A stretch of DNA of 64,000 bases from Diplolepis rosae (taxonomy: Eukaryota; Arthropoda; Insecta; Hymenoptera; Diplolepididae), in contig JAPYXD010000161.1 of assembly GCA_030998225.1 (NCBI GenBank), positions 1,674,001 through 1,738,000 on the forward strand. The letters are read 5' to 3'. Below the pieces are notes generated by a model that searched no databases, was not told where the DNA came from, and saw nothing but the letters and a program-made list of their open reading frames with translations. Each line of letters starts with the position of its first letter. Position 1 is the first letter of the stretch. The position numbers and the translations under genes are program-made. Shown piece after piece: positions 12,454-23,460 of this stretch.

Positions 12454-13424
12454 CAGGGTGTCCCGGTAATCAAGGTACATATTTATATTTTTGAATTCCA
12501 AAGAAAAAATGGAGCAAAAAATTCCAATACAAAAAATTTGTGAAGTGTATAATTACCGAGTAATTAGCAATTCAATATTAACCAATCAAAAAAATGCGTT
12601 GGATAGACGACAGTTCATGTGCCATCGCTGAGAGAGTGTGAGAATGCAAGTTCAGATCGTATAATTTCCCCTCAGTTTATTTTTTAAAGAGGTTTTAACA
12701 CTTTGGTGCAACTTCACACTTAATTATTTACAATTTAAAGATTTTTAACTTTCAATTACTTTGATGGGAATTCTACAAAATCCGTGAGAATTCTGCGCGA
12801 TTTAATTAACAAATACATGTTTATTCACTGCTAGCTTAGCAGTCGACTATCTACACTAATTGTGAAAGAATTAGGAAAACTGCAATGATTGTATCAGAAT
12901 TCAGAGGAATTTACAGTATTTAAAAGTCTTGGAATTCCAAATAATTAAATGTATCCAAAAGTGTTCAAGGTAATTCAAAAATGTTAAAGGGATTTCTACA
13001 GAACTCGAGAGAATTCTGCGGAATGCTAAGAATTCAGGAGGATTGTACAGAACTCAAACAACGCATACGTTTTAAGTAAAATAATTAACTCATGGAGCAA
13101 TGATTTCTAATTTACTAGCTACAAAAAAGATACTTGTTAATTTTTGAATCCCGTTTAGGTGTAAAGTTGCACAAAAGTGTTAAAACCTCTTTAAAAAATA
13201 AACTGAGGGGAAATTATACGATCTGAACTTGCATTCTCACACTCTCTCAGTGATGGCACATGAACTCTCGTTTATCCAACGCATTTTTTTGATTGGTTAA
13301 TCTTTAATTGCTAATTACTCGGTAATTATACACTTCACAAATTTTTTGTATTCGAATTACTTACTCCATTTTTTCTTTGGAATTCAAAAATATAAATATG
13401 TACCTTGAGTACTGGGACATCCTG
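12454..13424. mobile_element. TA-flanked element with about 280-bp inverted repeats (971 bp)
   Basis: The ends cagggtgtcccggtaatcaa and ttgagtactgggacatcctg are flanked by TA (12452-12453 and 13425-13426). Inverted homology runs about 280 bp inward and includes ttgaattccaaagaaaaaatgg and gaggggaaattatacgatct. The centre (about 12730-13140) has repeated gaattctacagaa-like motifs. CAGGGTGTCCC ends are common in Tc1/mariner-group elements. There is no transposase ORF, so it is non-autonomous. Confidence 0.8.
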
Positions 13425-13849
13425 TATAAGTTTTGGTTATTAGGTTTATATTTGCGAAGTTGTATCTTTAAGTGTATTTGCTATAGAAAATATGATTGGC
13501 TGCGACTGAATGATGTAAATGTAATTGTATGATGTTTATATATGTATGTATCGGATGACTAATGGCAGGTTCGAGGTAAGAATTTTTTTTGTTATTTAAG
13601 AGAACCATGACAACGTTTTACTTAACTCCTTACAATTCATGAAGTTTATATTACTTTAAATTTAAGAAATATTTCTTACACGTTTATTCATATCAATAAC
13701 ATCCTTTTGGCACAAATTTTTAGCTTACCATAGGCAATATTATCGTTCTTTGCATCCATTATTACTCAATAAACTTTACTACTTGTCCATTTTAAACAGT
13801 AAATCACATCTTTTGAGCAAATAATTATTTAATCCTACCAAAAATTATC

Positions 13850-14235
13850 TCCTTATTTCAAAGAAATATTTCTCTCAATTTACAATATGCTCATTACAAA
13901 CAAGGAATCATATATTGGAATGGTAAATAAATGTACTTGAACGAATAACATTTTTTTTGAATTAATCAATTGTTTCTTTGAACATGTATCACATCATTTT
14001 ACATCAAAGAATTTACTTCTCTTATCAAATAATTGCTATACAATGTTAATAACATATTTATTCAATCTAATAAATATTTAATAGTACTAGAAAAACATTC
14101 TTTGCTTTAATTATTCATTTTTTAAAGACAATAAAAATATTTCTTTGATCTAAGAAAATATTTATTCGTCATCATCCAGCTCAACCATTTATTTGAATCA
14201 AAGAAATATTCTTTGATTCAAATATTTTTTTTTCT
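13850..14235. repeat. Second tcaaagaaatatttcttt motif cluster
   Basis: AT-rich DNA with repeated tcaaagaaatattt motifs, ending in a small palindrome (gaatcaaagaaatattctttgattcaaa spans about 14197-14224) and tttttctcagtgta, a MITE-type end like that at 8206. Compare 6655-7090. Confidence 0.45.
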
Positions 14236-14354
14236 CAGTGTACAGTCCAAAGTACCAACCTTATAAAGCTCAAGTTAGAAGTTTAAAGACGCTACGTTGT
14301 TTAGTATTTATTTGACATCTATCAATAGTGAACGCACTCAGTGAATTTGTAAAC

Positions 14355-14815
14355 ATGGAAAAACTTGGTCATCGTGATGTGATACAATACATTCATTTAA
14401 AAGGTTACAGCCCAACCAATATCAAAGCCGAGCTAGACTCTACTCTAGAGAGTGTACCCCTTTGTTTACAACAATAAAGTATTGGATAGCAGAGTTTAAA
14501 CCAGGTCGTACGGGCTGCCAAGATGAACATCGCAATGGTCGACCAAATGAGGTAACCACAACAGAAATGATGAAGAAAATCCACGACATGGTATAGGCTG
14601 ACTGTCGACTAAAAGTGCGTGAGCTAGCAGACATGGCAGCAAGATGGCTGCCACGTTTTCTCATAATGGAACAAAAACAACGTCGTAAGGATGTTTCAAT
14701 CAAATGTTTTGCGAAGTTTCACTTCAATAAAACCGATTTTTTGCATCGATTTATAAACATAGATGAAACATGGGTCCGGCACATCTGAGACTAAGGAACA
14801 GTCAAAACAATATAC
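14355..14815 (+). pseudogene. Mariner-family transposase fragment, N-terminal half
   Basis: The fragment starts ATGGAAAAACTTGGTCATCG and reads MEKLGHRDVIQYIHLKGYSP, then KYWIAEFK(P)GRTG and GRPNEVTTTEMMKKIHDMV: the two helix-turn-helix modules and the linker with the conserved GRP motif of mariner transposases. A frameshift near 14450 (a tctagaga-rich stretch), a stop (TAG at about 14595) and a deletion after the second helix-turn-helix break the frame. Coding similarity resumes with KCFAKFH and the first catalytic Asp in DETWVRHI, then ends at 14815. The rest of the catalytic domain is absent and I found no terminal repeats. A minus-strand open frame at 14440-14703 is its shadow. Confidence 0.75.
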
Positions 14816-15374
14816 TTAAGGGAGTTACTCAGGATGAAGAATTAACGAACAGAAAAATCTTAAACTTTGCAGAGCGTTAGAATGTACTTGAAAAATTATC
14901 CGTGCGAAATTTCAAGGTCTGAGGTGGGTTTTTTAGCGAGATATTCGTATTTCTATTTTTCGCCTCTCTAGATGATTCAACATGGGCTCTTATGAGAAAT
15001 CGCGGAGTTTATCGTGTATTATCATTGATATCTTTTCAACTGACGAAATGTTGACCGTTGGCCAGCGTGGCGCTGGCTGTTCATGAGGCCGACCTTATAC
15101 AGATTAGCATTATAGAACATTGAAATTTAACGTTTTTTGTAAAAAATTGGTGTCTGATAGTCGGTGATATAAAAATGTAAGTGTAAATGCGGAAATTTGT
15201 TGCTGTAGGTTATTGCAAAACAGGCTACACGTAATGCTCTGAAAAAGTGCATTTTTTGGTGGTTTATTTATCATGAGCGCCTTTAACTTATTAAAATTTA
15301 ATCTATACTAAATTTAAAACGCTTTGAATAAAAAAATCAACAAAGCTGGCTTACTGAACTTAAGGTATTATAGA

Positions 15375-16136
15375 TAGGGATGAGCGATCTTCAAAAAAAA
15401 GAATTGATTCAATTTGATCGATTAATCGGTTAAAAAGATCGATACCTTTTTCTGAAAATGATAAATTTCTGTAAAATAACCTTTTTTTAAAATGTTTTAT
15501 AACAATTGGAGATATAATTGTTACTTGCATATTTTGTGAATTTAAATTATCAAAATAAAAAAGTGTTTATATCAATAAAAAAGGAAATTAGGCTTAAAAA
15601 ACACACTATATTTGTGAATCAGGAACGTTTTTTATTTTTTAAAATTGCACAGTTTCTAAAGCAATGCGTATTATTAGTGATAAAGTTTCTGACATAAATA
15701 TGAAGTATTACTATAAAGTTTATAATATTAATATACTTTGAACTTTGCATATCACTTAAAGTATTATTTATGATAAAGTTTCTGACATAAATATGAAGTA
15801 TTACTATAAAGTTTATAATATTAATATACTTTGAACTTTGCATATCACTTAAAGTATTATTTATGATAAAATTTCTGGCATAAATATGAACTATTATTAT
15901 AAAGTTTATAATATTAATATACTTTGTATATCACATTAAGGATGTTCTCGTGGTCGACCCCTTGATCTCACTTTTAAACTAAAAAACAGTTCATAGGAAC
16001 AGTTCATAGAAATAGGAAACAGGAAAAAAAGAAAGGAGAATCTTTCGTAAAGATTGGAAAAAAATATCAATCCAACCGATTAATCGAGTAAAAAAGATCG
16101 ATCTCCGTAGAAAAGAATCGAAATCGCCCATCCCTA
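15375..16136. mobile_element. Non-autonomous hAT-type element (762 bp)
   Basis: The exact 8-bp target duplication attataga lies at 15367-15374 and 16137-16144. The inverted ends are TAGGGATGAGCGAT and ATCGCCCATCCCTA, with further subterminal inverted similarity (attaatcggttaaaaagatcg, and its match near 16076-16100). An 8-bp duplication with short TAGGG/CAGGG ends is diagnostic of the hAT superfamily. No transposase is present. The interior holds a 93-bp tandem repeat. Confidence 0.85.
15679..15945. repeat. 93-bp tandem repeat, about 2.9 copies
   Basis: Units start gataaagtttctgacataa at 15679, 15772 and 15865. The first two are almost identical; the third has several changes and a truncated end. 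The array lies inside the hAT element, and the open frame across it on the minus strand (15619-15843) is a by-product of the repeat. Confidence 0.85.
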
Positions 16137-17251
16137 ATTATAGATAAAATACACATAATAAATGATATGCATATGAGATCTAAATATCCATTATATTATT
16201 ATGAAATATAGTATATTATGTTGATTATTATTTATTACAAACATCTTTGTTCTTAGTGTTTTCAAATACTTATAAAAGAATTTTATAAATTCTTTATATT
16301 TGTTACTTTTTCAAATGTACGTTCATTCCTTATGTGAAAGTTTTGTTCATAAAAATGTAATTTTTTCAATTACTGAAAAGTTTTAAAACATAAAATACAA
16401 AATGTCCTATAATAAAATCTAATTTTTCTAACAAAATCAAGATGATATAATTAATACCCGTATTATAATTCAATTTGATAGAATTTCAATAGCCAATTTT
16501 TCTATTATAATATGTAAGACTGATATAATACCAATAATATTGATAATATAAATAAATATTGTATTTTTATTTAATAATCACAATGTGAATATTAATGTTA
16601 AAACGAAGATAACAGAACTTTGATTTCAATTTCCAGCCAGAATTACGAAGACAATTTTCGCCTATACGTCAAGCATATTACCCTTTCTATCAGTAAAAAT
16701 TGGTTCCAATTATATTTAAAACTTTCTAGATTAATGAGTTGTAAAAAAAAAATATGATAAAGTAGTTTTTATCCCCAAAAATTTAATTTTCATGCATTTT
16801 TCCCAGGCATTAAAATGAATTCAGGCCTCATGAACAATTAGCGCCTCTAGCGGCCACGGTCAATTCTTGTGACATTTTCGTTTCACGGATTACGTGCATT
16901 CTGGCTGAGATGCAGGGGGTTGGTTATATCTGTTCAGCAGCTCGTACCAACTGGTGATTAAAATTTGTTATGAAAATCATGTTTTTAATGAATGAACTGT
17001 AACATATTAATTATTCGTATGATAAATAAACGAATTAAGTACATACAAACAACTTTATTTACATACATATCATAATACGTGATACGCAAATTCTTTCTCA
17101 ATGGCAAGCTCAATTTGTCTTATTTTCACAGTCTTGAAACGATATAACAATTTTTCATTAAATATCTATTATTATCACAATCGTTCTTTAATTATTATTT
17201 AGAATATTTGATGCGTATACAATAAATATATACCAACTAAACTAAAGTAAA
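16137..17251. other. AT-rich, no gene recognised
   Basis: Apart from the weak inverted segment near 16824-16862, nothing was recognised. Confidence 0.4.
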
Positions 17252-17560
17252 TTAGTATTTTGTTTTCAGATAATCACAGAGTTTATTTTTAACTTTCCTA
17301 TTATTTGTAACACAAATTTTCCCGTTTTTATCAGCACCAAAGAAACGAGGTAATCCGTCAAAACCATGTTCTTTGTATGCATCGATAACCATAGCTACCG
17401 TGATGTCAAAGGCAATCATTTTCTCCCTCATTTGGACGGATGTGCAACTTTTTAATTCATTGTATAATTTCATGTCTGAGAAACATTTCTTAGGTACTGA
17501 CGTGACCATATGTGCGACTGTACACCCATGCGCACACGAACTGTAGTTGACTGTACTCAA
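17252..17560 (-). CDS. Unrecognised 102-aa ORF
   Basis: The frame encodes a balanced, globular-looking peptide (MSTVNYSSCAHG at the start; a central stretch SVQMREKMIAFDITVAMVID; C-terminus NKLCDYLKTKY) with five Cys and mixed charge. Its composition is more protein-like than the AT-driven frames nearby. I do not recognise a family. No transposon ends bracket it closely, although the next elements lie at 15375-16136 and 17913-18680. It could be an exon of a host gene, part of a decayed element, or chance. Confidence 0.3.
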   Translation of the reverse strand: MSTVNYSSCAHGCTVAHMVTSVPKKCFSDMKLYNELKSCTSVQMREKMIAFDITVAMVIDAYKEHGFDGLPRFFGADKNGKICVTNNRKVKNKLCDYLKTKY

Positions 17561-17912
17561 CCTCCGTGTTTAACCCTGTTTTGACTAGGCGGGTAGGTGA
17601 GTAAATCCCTTAAAGGGAAGAATGGGCTCTAAAGAAGGCGAAGATAGTTGCATCTACTGTCAATGTCATGGCATCAGTTTTTTAGGATGCACGTGAGATA
17701 ATTTTCATCACATATCCGTTATCGCGATGCGTGATTTCTGGGACTACCCTTGTAGAAGGCTGAAAAGTGAAAAATTATTTTTATAAAATCGTTGGAATAA
17801 AATGAAACTGGATTTTCCAATTCTAATGTGGTATTTTTGTAGAAACATTTTTTTTTACAAAATAATTATAATATATGAATTTAAATATGAGTACTGAATA
17901 ATCTAGATAAAT

Positions 17913-18680
17913 TACACAGTGTGTCCCAAAAATAACCGAACTTTATATTTAAATCATACAACATGCAGCGCCATCTATTGAAAATTTGCAGCATTAAAAA
18001 GATACATTCATCCTCTTTCAAACGCGCCTAAATTAATATAAATCGGATGACAGATGTGAAAGTTACAGCCATTTCAATAAAAGAAAAAGTGTGCTAATGT
18101 TACAAAACAAAAATGGAACAAGGAGCAAATATAAAATTTTGTGTTAAACTTGAAAAAAAATTCGTTGAGACATACGAATTGATGAAAAAAGTTCATGGTG
18201 ATGATTGTATGAGTTGTAATCAAGTTTATACGTGGTTTACACGATTTAAAAATGGCCGTAACGATTTAAATGATGATCCAAGACCTGGACGACCAGAAGC
18301 ATCAAATTGTGCTGAGTTAGTGGAAAAAGTATGTGAAATAATCGCTATCGATGGAAATTTCACTGTGAGAATGCTGGCAGATGAATTAAACTTATCTTAC
18401 TGTACAATCTACACAATATTAACTGAAGATTTGGGTAAAAGAAAGGCCCTTGCACGTTTTGTTCCAGATCAGTTAAATGCACCACCTCACAAGACCAAAA
18501 CAGTCAACGAAATTTTGATGAAAAAACAGATTTGTCTATGGATAAATTGGTTGATCGTTCCAAACGTTGTATTGAGTCTAATGGAACCTATTTTGAATAA
18601 ATAATAACTTTCAAAGATAATATAATGTGTATCTTATTCTATATCCAAAAAGTTCGGTTATTTTTGGGACACACTGTGTA
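17913..18680 (+). mobile_element. Internally deleted mariner with perfect 30-bp ends (764 bp)
   Basis: TA duplications (17913-17914, 18679-18680) flank perfectly matching 30-bp inverted repeats at 17915-17944 and 18649-18678, starting CACAGTGTGTCCCAAAAATA. Full mariners are about 1.3 kb, so roughly 500 bp are missing from the middle. Identical ends imply recent movement, necessarily with transposase from elsewhere. Confidence 0.9.
18113..18604 (+). pseudogene. Mariner transposase with internal deletion (163 aa)
   Basis: Residues 1-110 carry the N-terminal DNA-binding half: the CVKLEKKFVETYELMKKVHG helix-turn-helix, the VYTWFTRFKNGRND module, GRPEA linker and the second helix-turn-helix (FTVRMLADELNLSYCTIYTI). 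The frame stays open through the WVP-like RFVPDQ and then jumps directly to NAPPHKTKTVNEIL, the segment just after the second catalytic Asp. The first Asp block and most of the catalytic core are deleted, so no transposition activity is expected. A DNA-binding-only product could still bind its own ends. The element is otherwise intact, with the ORF starting about 200 bp inside the left end. Confidence 0.85.
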
Positions 18681-18919
18681 ATAAAAACAGTGTCCACCGA
18701 TGGCACTTATACATTTATAAATAATTATTTAGTTATATCGATTATTATTTCTAATTGAAAACATAGATTTTCCTTGGGAAGCTGAAAAATAATGATTAAA
18801 TAAGAAAATGAAAGTTTGATAGAAACCTTGTGTATCAGATTGCAAAAAGATTTATTTTAACAAGATCGTGATTCCCGGTTTCTATATATTCTGAGACTGA
18901 GATAGAAAACAAAGAAATA

Positions 18920-20267
18920 GGGGAGAAGCGGCGAAATTGGCGCACCTAATAGAAAGTGCGAGTTTAAAAAGAAAGTATATGACTAAAAATTATGAACAAA
19001 TATTTATTTAATAGCTGAATATCTTTTCTATACTTTTCAATGGATAAAGATTGCATTGAAAATTATTAAAGCAGGTTTTTATTCAGATTTCCGAAGGACT
19101 GCACCTGCGTCAATTTACCCGCCATGTCGGGTAAATTGACGCACTAATATTATAATCTTCTCTTGCCACGTATTAGTTATATTTTCATAGATTTAGAATT
19201 ACATTTCAGTAGCAAAGGTTGATGAAAAGAGGTAGTTATAATTTGAAACTAAATTTGAGATAGTATATTAAGATATGTGAAGGTTTTTATACCTTTATTC
19301 ACATAAACCAGCCAAAATTAAAATATATTTTATATTTGTACAATAAAATACTGGCAATTGTGGATATTTAAGTGAATATTCAAATTGAAATCATTTTTAT
19401 AGAGAATTATTTGAATTTGTCATCAGAAGTATATACAATTATTAACTTTAGAAGACTAATAATTAATAGAAACAATCAATCAAAAATACAAATTTTTTAC
19501 TTACATTGCTTTCACATCTTAAAATCGAGAAAACTTTCAAAACACTGTCAGACTGCAAATTAATTATTAAAAATCGCTTTTAAAATGCCTTAATACCTCA
19601 AACTTAAAAAAAAATTTAACCACTGATTGTTCAAATGAATATAACCTTACAAAGTCGTTACATCAGTTTTGCGAACCACATTACCTCCCATGTCACAAAA
19701 AATCTTAAGAAAAAGATTAGCAGAAAAGTCCAGCAACATTCAAATGTATATATCTATATATTAATAATTGTGTACTTACTGTCTTCTTTATATTTTCAAT
19801 CATAAACATCCGAGCACTTGACTTCAGTCACCGGTTTCCAGAAACACAACACGTGTGCCAACTTCGCCTCTGATTTGAATCTCGAATGCGCCAATTTTGC
19901 CGCAAGTGTATCGTTCATTAATTAAATACTTTTTACGTAAAATGCTTATTTTTTCATACAAATATTCTATCCTATTCGTAAGATTAAATATCAAAGATTA
20001 TAAAATCGTTGCATTAATCTAATTCACCTTGAATTACTATTATTTAACGATTTAACTCAATGGCTTCGAACATAACCATTATGCTAAAAAACGATTAATC
20101 GCAATAAAACTGTATTAAGCAATTAGATTTTTATAATGTTTTCTATCAAATACATATCATACAAGAATGCACACGATAGAACTATTTTTATTTTTTGTTA
20201 TGTTATCATTTTCTGAAAAATAGGGTGCGCCAATTTAGGCCACGCGCCAATTTCGCCGCTTCTCCCC
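18920..20267. mobile_element. TA-flanked non-autonomous element with repeated subterminal motifs (1348 bp)
   Basis: Ends GGGGAGAAGCGGCGAAATTG and CAATTTCGCCGCTTCTCCCC (24-bp perfect inverted repeats including GGCGC) are flanked by TA. The motif gcgccaattt(c/t)(g/a)(c/g)c, or gcgtcaatttacccgcc, repeats inside both ends (near 19107, 19130, 19860, 19895, 20228, 20245), as expected for multiple transposase-binding sites. The interior is AT-rich and contains one chance frame (19372-19563), no transposase. Confidence 0.75.
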
Positions 20268-20269
20268 TA

Positions 20270-21085
20270 ATATATTTCTGACTAGGTATACGTTTGATTG
20301 GCGCGTTTTTATTCAATGTAAGCCATTCATTAATTCATTGAAAACAGGACATGTCCCTTGACTTTGAGAATAGGGGTCGTTTCTAGTTCTTGGCCTGTCT
20401 ACCGGTGTGAAACTAATTTACGTGGCCCTGCTGTAAGTTCGTGATTTATGGTTTCTCCGTTTCCCGTAGTTGATGAAGAAGCGGACGCTTTCCTTCTCCA
20501 ACCCTTGTTCATTTCACCCTTCCCACATCTTATCCTAGCTCTGGCCAACAACCTAAGTTACCCTCTTCCTAGTTTGCTAAGGAAACTAAAGTAGCGAACT
20601 GTCGCACGTTAGCAGAATGTTTCTCAAAGTTTACGAAGACCATTTGAGCGATGTCGCAAAATCTATTTTGTTCCTTTTTACTTAAGATTACGTTCTAAAT
20701 ATGCGACACTTATTATATTGGTTTTAATCCTTATTTATATCTTGCATAGTGTTTATAATTGCGTTTATTTAAGAGACGTTTCTTCAGAAAATTATATTCA
20801 AATTAAAACTCCTGAAGTAATTTTACTTTGAAAGTTTGATGCATTTGCATAATTTGTTTACCTTTCAGCTTTTTCCTGATAAAGTAAAAAACTGTTAACT
20901 CTTCGCAGACGGAGCAGGTATAACCCTTTGAATTTGTATTTGAATAGTATATTGTGCAACTTGGTGAAAAGAAATTAATTTTAAAAGTGTGAAGTTTGAT
21001 CTAAGACTTGATTGAAGTTTCACTAGAATCATATTAGTTCAGATTCCATAAAAATATGACAGTTTGTCTTTTTTTCAAAATATTT
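20270..21085. other. No recognised feature
   Basis: Moderately AT-rich DNA between two transposons. No ORF over 60 codons, no repeat pair seen. Confidence 0.4.
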
Positions 21086-21086
21086 A

Positions 21087-21764
21087 TCATTCATCCAAAT
21101 ATATTTTATTGCTTTGAAAGTAGGCCCCTCCCGAAATAATACACTTATCCCAACGAATAATCCAATCATCGAAACAATTTTTAAACGCATATACCGAAGT
21201 CGACTTCAGTTCTCGCCGCGAATTCTCTTTTATGTCTTTTATCGGCTGAAAACGGGTGCCTCGGAGTCGTAATTTGAGTTTTTTAAAGAGAAAAAAGTCG
21301 GACGGTGCCAAGATCAGATGAATACGGTGGTTGTTCGATGATATTCGTTGAGTTTTTGGCCAGAAATTCGTTCACAATGATAGCCTTGTGAGATGGTGCG
21401 TTATCGTGGTGCAAAATCCATGAATTTTCTTTCCACGAATCGTTTAAAAAGGTACGAATTGATTCGTGAGACACAGAAAGTTCAGCGGCTATCTCTCTCA
21501 AACTTAAATGATTATTTTCAGTCAACATTTCCTTCACTTTAGCGATGGTAACTTCAGTTGAAGACGCTGATGGCCGACCAGAGCGAGGCAAATCTTCCAA
21601 CACATCTCGAGCGCTTTTGAATGCACTGTACAATTCATATGCACGTGTTTTTGATAAAGTCGATTCACCGTTATCCTTTTGTAACATTTACAGCGATCCA
21701 CACAGGAAATTCCATTTGCAATGCAAAATTTGAGACAAATTGTTTGTTCGATATTCTTATCCAT
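21087..21764 (-). pseudogene. Internally deleted irritans-type mariner transposase
   Basis: The start is ATG at 21764 (MDKNIEQTICLKFCIANGIS). A frameshift near 21690 passes into the frame MLQKDNGESTLSKTRAYELY, followed by GRPSASSTEVTIAKVKEMLT and the second helix-turn-helix LSLREIAAELSVSHESIRTF. At FLND the sequence jumps to WILHHDNAPSHKAIIVNEFL: the first catalytic Asp region is deleted while the second Asp (HHDNAPSH) is kept. A second frameshift near 21308 leads to APSDFFLFKKLK (third Asp) and the ending GGAYFQSNKIYLDE. The wording matches the irritans mariner subfamily. I could not find terminal inverted repeats. A 100-bp part of it is duplicated in inverse orientation at 22899-22998. Confidence 0.85.
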
Positions 21765-22270
21765 TGGAAAAATCGCGAAACACACTTCAGATAAACTGAA
21801 AACATCGAGCACTGTGAACAAACTAAATGACAGATCGCGCTCGAACTTCACGTCAGTATAGAGGACAGTGGTGCCAACTTAGCGTCGAAAAGGATTTTCA
21901 CAATCTCTTTAGGCGGGCTTTTTGAATAATCAATTACCGGCACATAAAGTGTTACAGAGCGATAGCACTTAAACTATTGATCATATCCAAAAATGTTTCA
22001 GACAAAAGTTTCAGTGTTCGAGAAGGCCGTCATACTCGACCACCCTATTTTCTATTGGTGGAGGCGCTGAAGATACGTCAACGTCAACTTCACGTTTTTA
22101 AATGGAACCATGTATTTTTTTTCGATGACATTATTACCGATTTTAAGACGAATTAAGCGACCTACAACACAAGGTCATTCTAGTCACGCAAAGTATGAAA
22201 ATAGTCGAAAAATCGAAACATATCGGAATAATCACTTTCAAAGGATCCACTAACCTTGGTTTGGATCTAC

Positions 22271-23447
22271 CTACAGAAGATGCTCGAAGTAATGATCCTC
22301 GACTTGTAAGCACTTATCATTTCGTTGATGAAAAGACCGTCTAACTTCAGCCAACCTTTGTGATGTAATTTCGGTACATGCTCGGCGTATTCTTTATTTA
22401 AAGTCGTCAGGCGTGGTAGGTGCTACCGCCATTACGCATTCTTTGGCAAAAGCCTATAAAACGTATTCTCGTAATGTTAGATCTGGCGAACGAGGTGGCC
22501 AAGCTACACGGCCGTCTCGTCGTATCAACTTTTCATCAAAAATCTCATTCATCACTTGTCTTGAACACACAGCATAATGGCGCGGTGCACCTTCGTGTTG
22601 CATCAACATGTTCATGCGAACATGCAAGGGCACGTCTTCCATTAATTGAGGCAGTATGTTTTGTAGAAAGTTTGCGTAAACTTGCCCAGTCAAGCGACCT
22701 TAAAGAAAAATAGACCAATGACGTGATCGCCGACAATGCTGCACCAACAATTAACGAACCGCGGATGTTGAAATGGTACAGTTCTCATCCATCGAAGATT
22801 CTCATTTTCCCAATAATGCATATTATGCCTATTCACATTTCCCGTATTTGCCAAGTTTGCTTCATCAGAAAAAAGCACATGAGTGTGGATAGAAAATGCA
22901 TGGATTTTACACCACGATAACGCACCATCTCACAAGGCTATCATTGTGAACGAATTTCTGGCCAAAAACTCAACGAATATCATCGAACAACCACCGTACA
23001 AATCCTGATGTAATGACATACGATACGGATGAAACTTGTGTTGATGTACGATTCTTAATACAGATTGCTAACTAATTCCACTCTTTTTTTCCAATTGCCT
23101 GCTGCTCGCATGTGGATTTTGTACAGCAAAAGCTAAGATAGTAGCCGCATTATTTTCATCAACACGTTCGGTGCCAGACTTTTTGAAGTCATTACGTTCA
23201 GGCCACAGCGTGGGTCGTATACGCCCCACGTGGAACGGAACGTGTTAACAATTGGTCGAGGTTGACTCGTGCTCGTTTCACTGTACCGAAACGACAGAAA
23301 CGGTCAGCTAATCGCTTTAAAAGCCATGTGCGATTTTGTTTGCCTATCCAGATACCGAGCCGCATAAAAATCCTGGGCGTTTCTGTAATGTTTACGGCAT
23401 TCCCCGAGCACCATCAACATATCAAAATATTCTTGAAAATCGTTCAT
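22271..23447 (-). pseudogene. DUF4817-type mariner-like transposase, degraded
   Basis: The start ATG at 23447 gives MNDFQEYFDMLMVLGECRKH, the DUF4817 helix-turn-helix found at the N-terminus of a large insect group of mariner-like DDE transposases. Downstream, after frameshifts and stops, come LRIVHQHKFHPYRMSLHQDL, then VLFSDEANLANTGNVNRHNM (first catalytic Asp in FSDEAN), WCSIVGDHVIGLFFF, TGQVYANFLQNILPQLMEDV and MQHEGAPRHYAVCSRQV, where the usual Asp of QHDGAPPHY is Glu. PPRSPDLT and a C-terminal EDHYFEHLL before the TAG at 22271-22273 complete the family layout. The order of blocks is complete, but the frame is broken several times and the second metal-binding residue is changed, so it is dead. 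Confidence 0.8.
22899..22998 (+). repeat. 100-bp patch of irritans-type mariner
   Basis: This segment is an inverted copy of 21323-21422 with one difference (tttta versus tttgc context). It encodes HHDNAPSHKAIIVNEFL of the mariner transposase and sits in the linker of the DUF4817 transposase, in the opposite orientation to it. There are no terminal repeats at its borders. Confidence 0.85.
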
Positions 23448-23460
23448 TTTCGCGTTCCGA

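Larger units (their letters stand above)
15040..16880. repeat. Weak inverted pair flanking the hAT insertion
   Basis: The segment around 15049-15091 (ttgaccgttggcca ... tgttcatgaggcc) has an inverted, diverged partner at about 16824-16862 (ggcctcatgaacaatt ... ggccacggtcaat). They may be the ends of an older element into which the hAT copy at 15375-16136 inserted. Confidence 0.35.
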
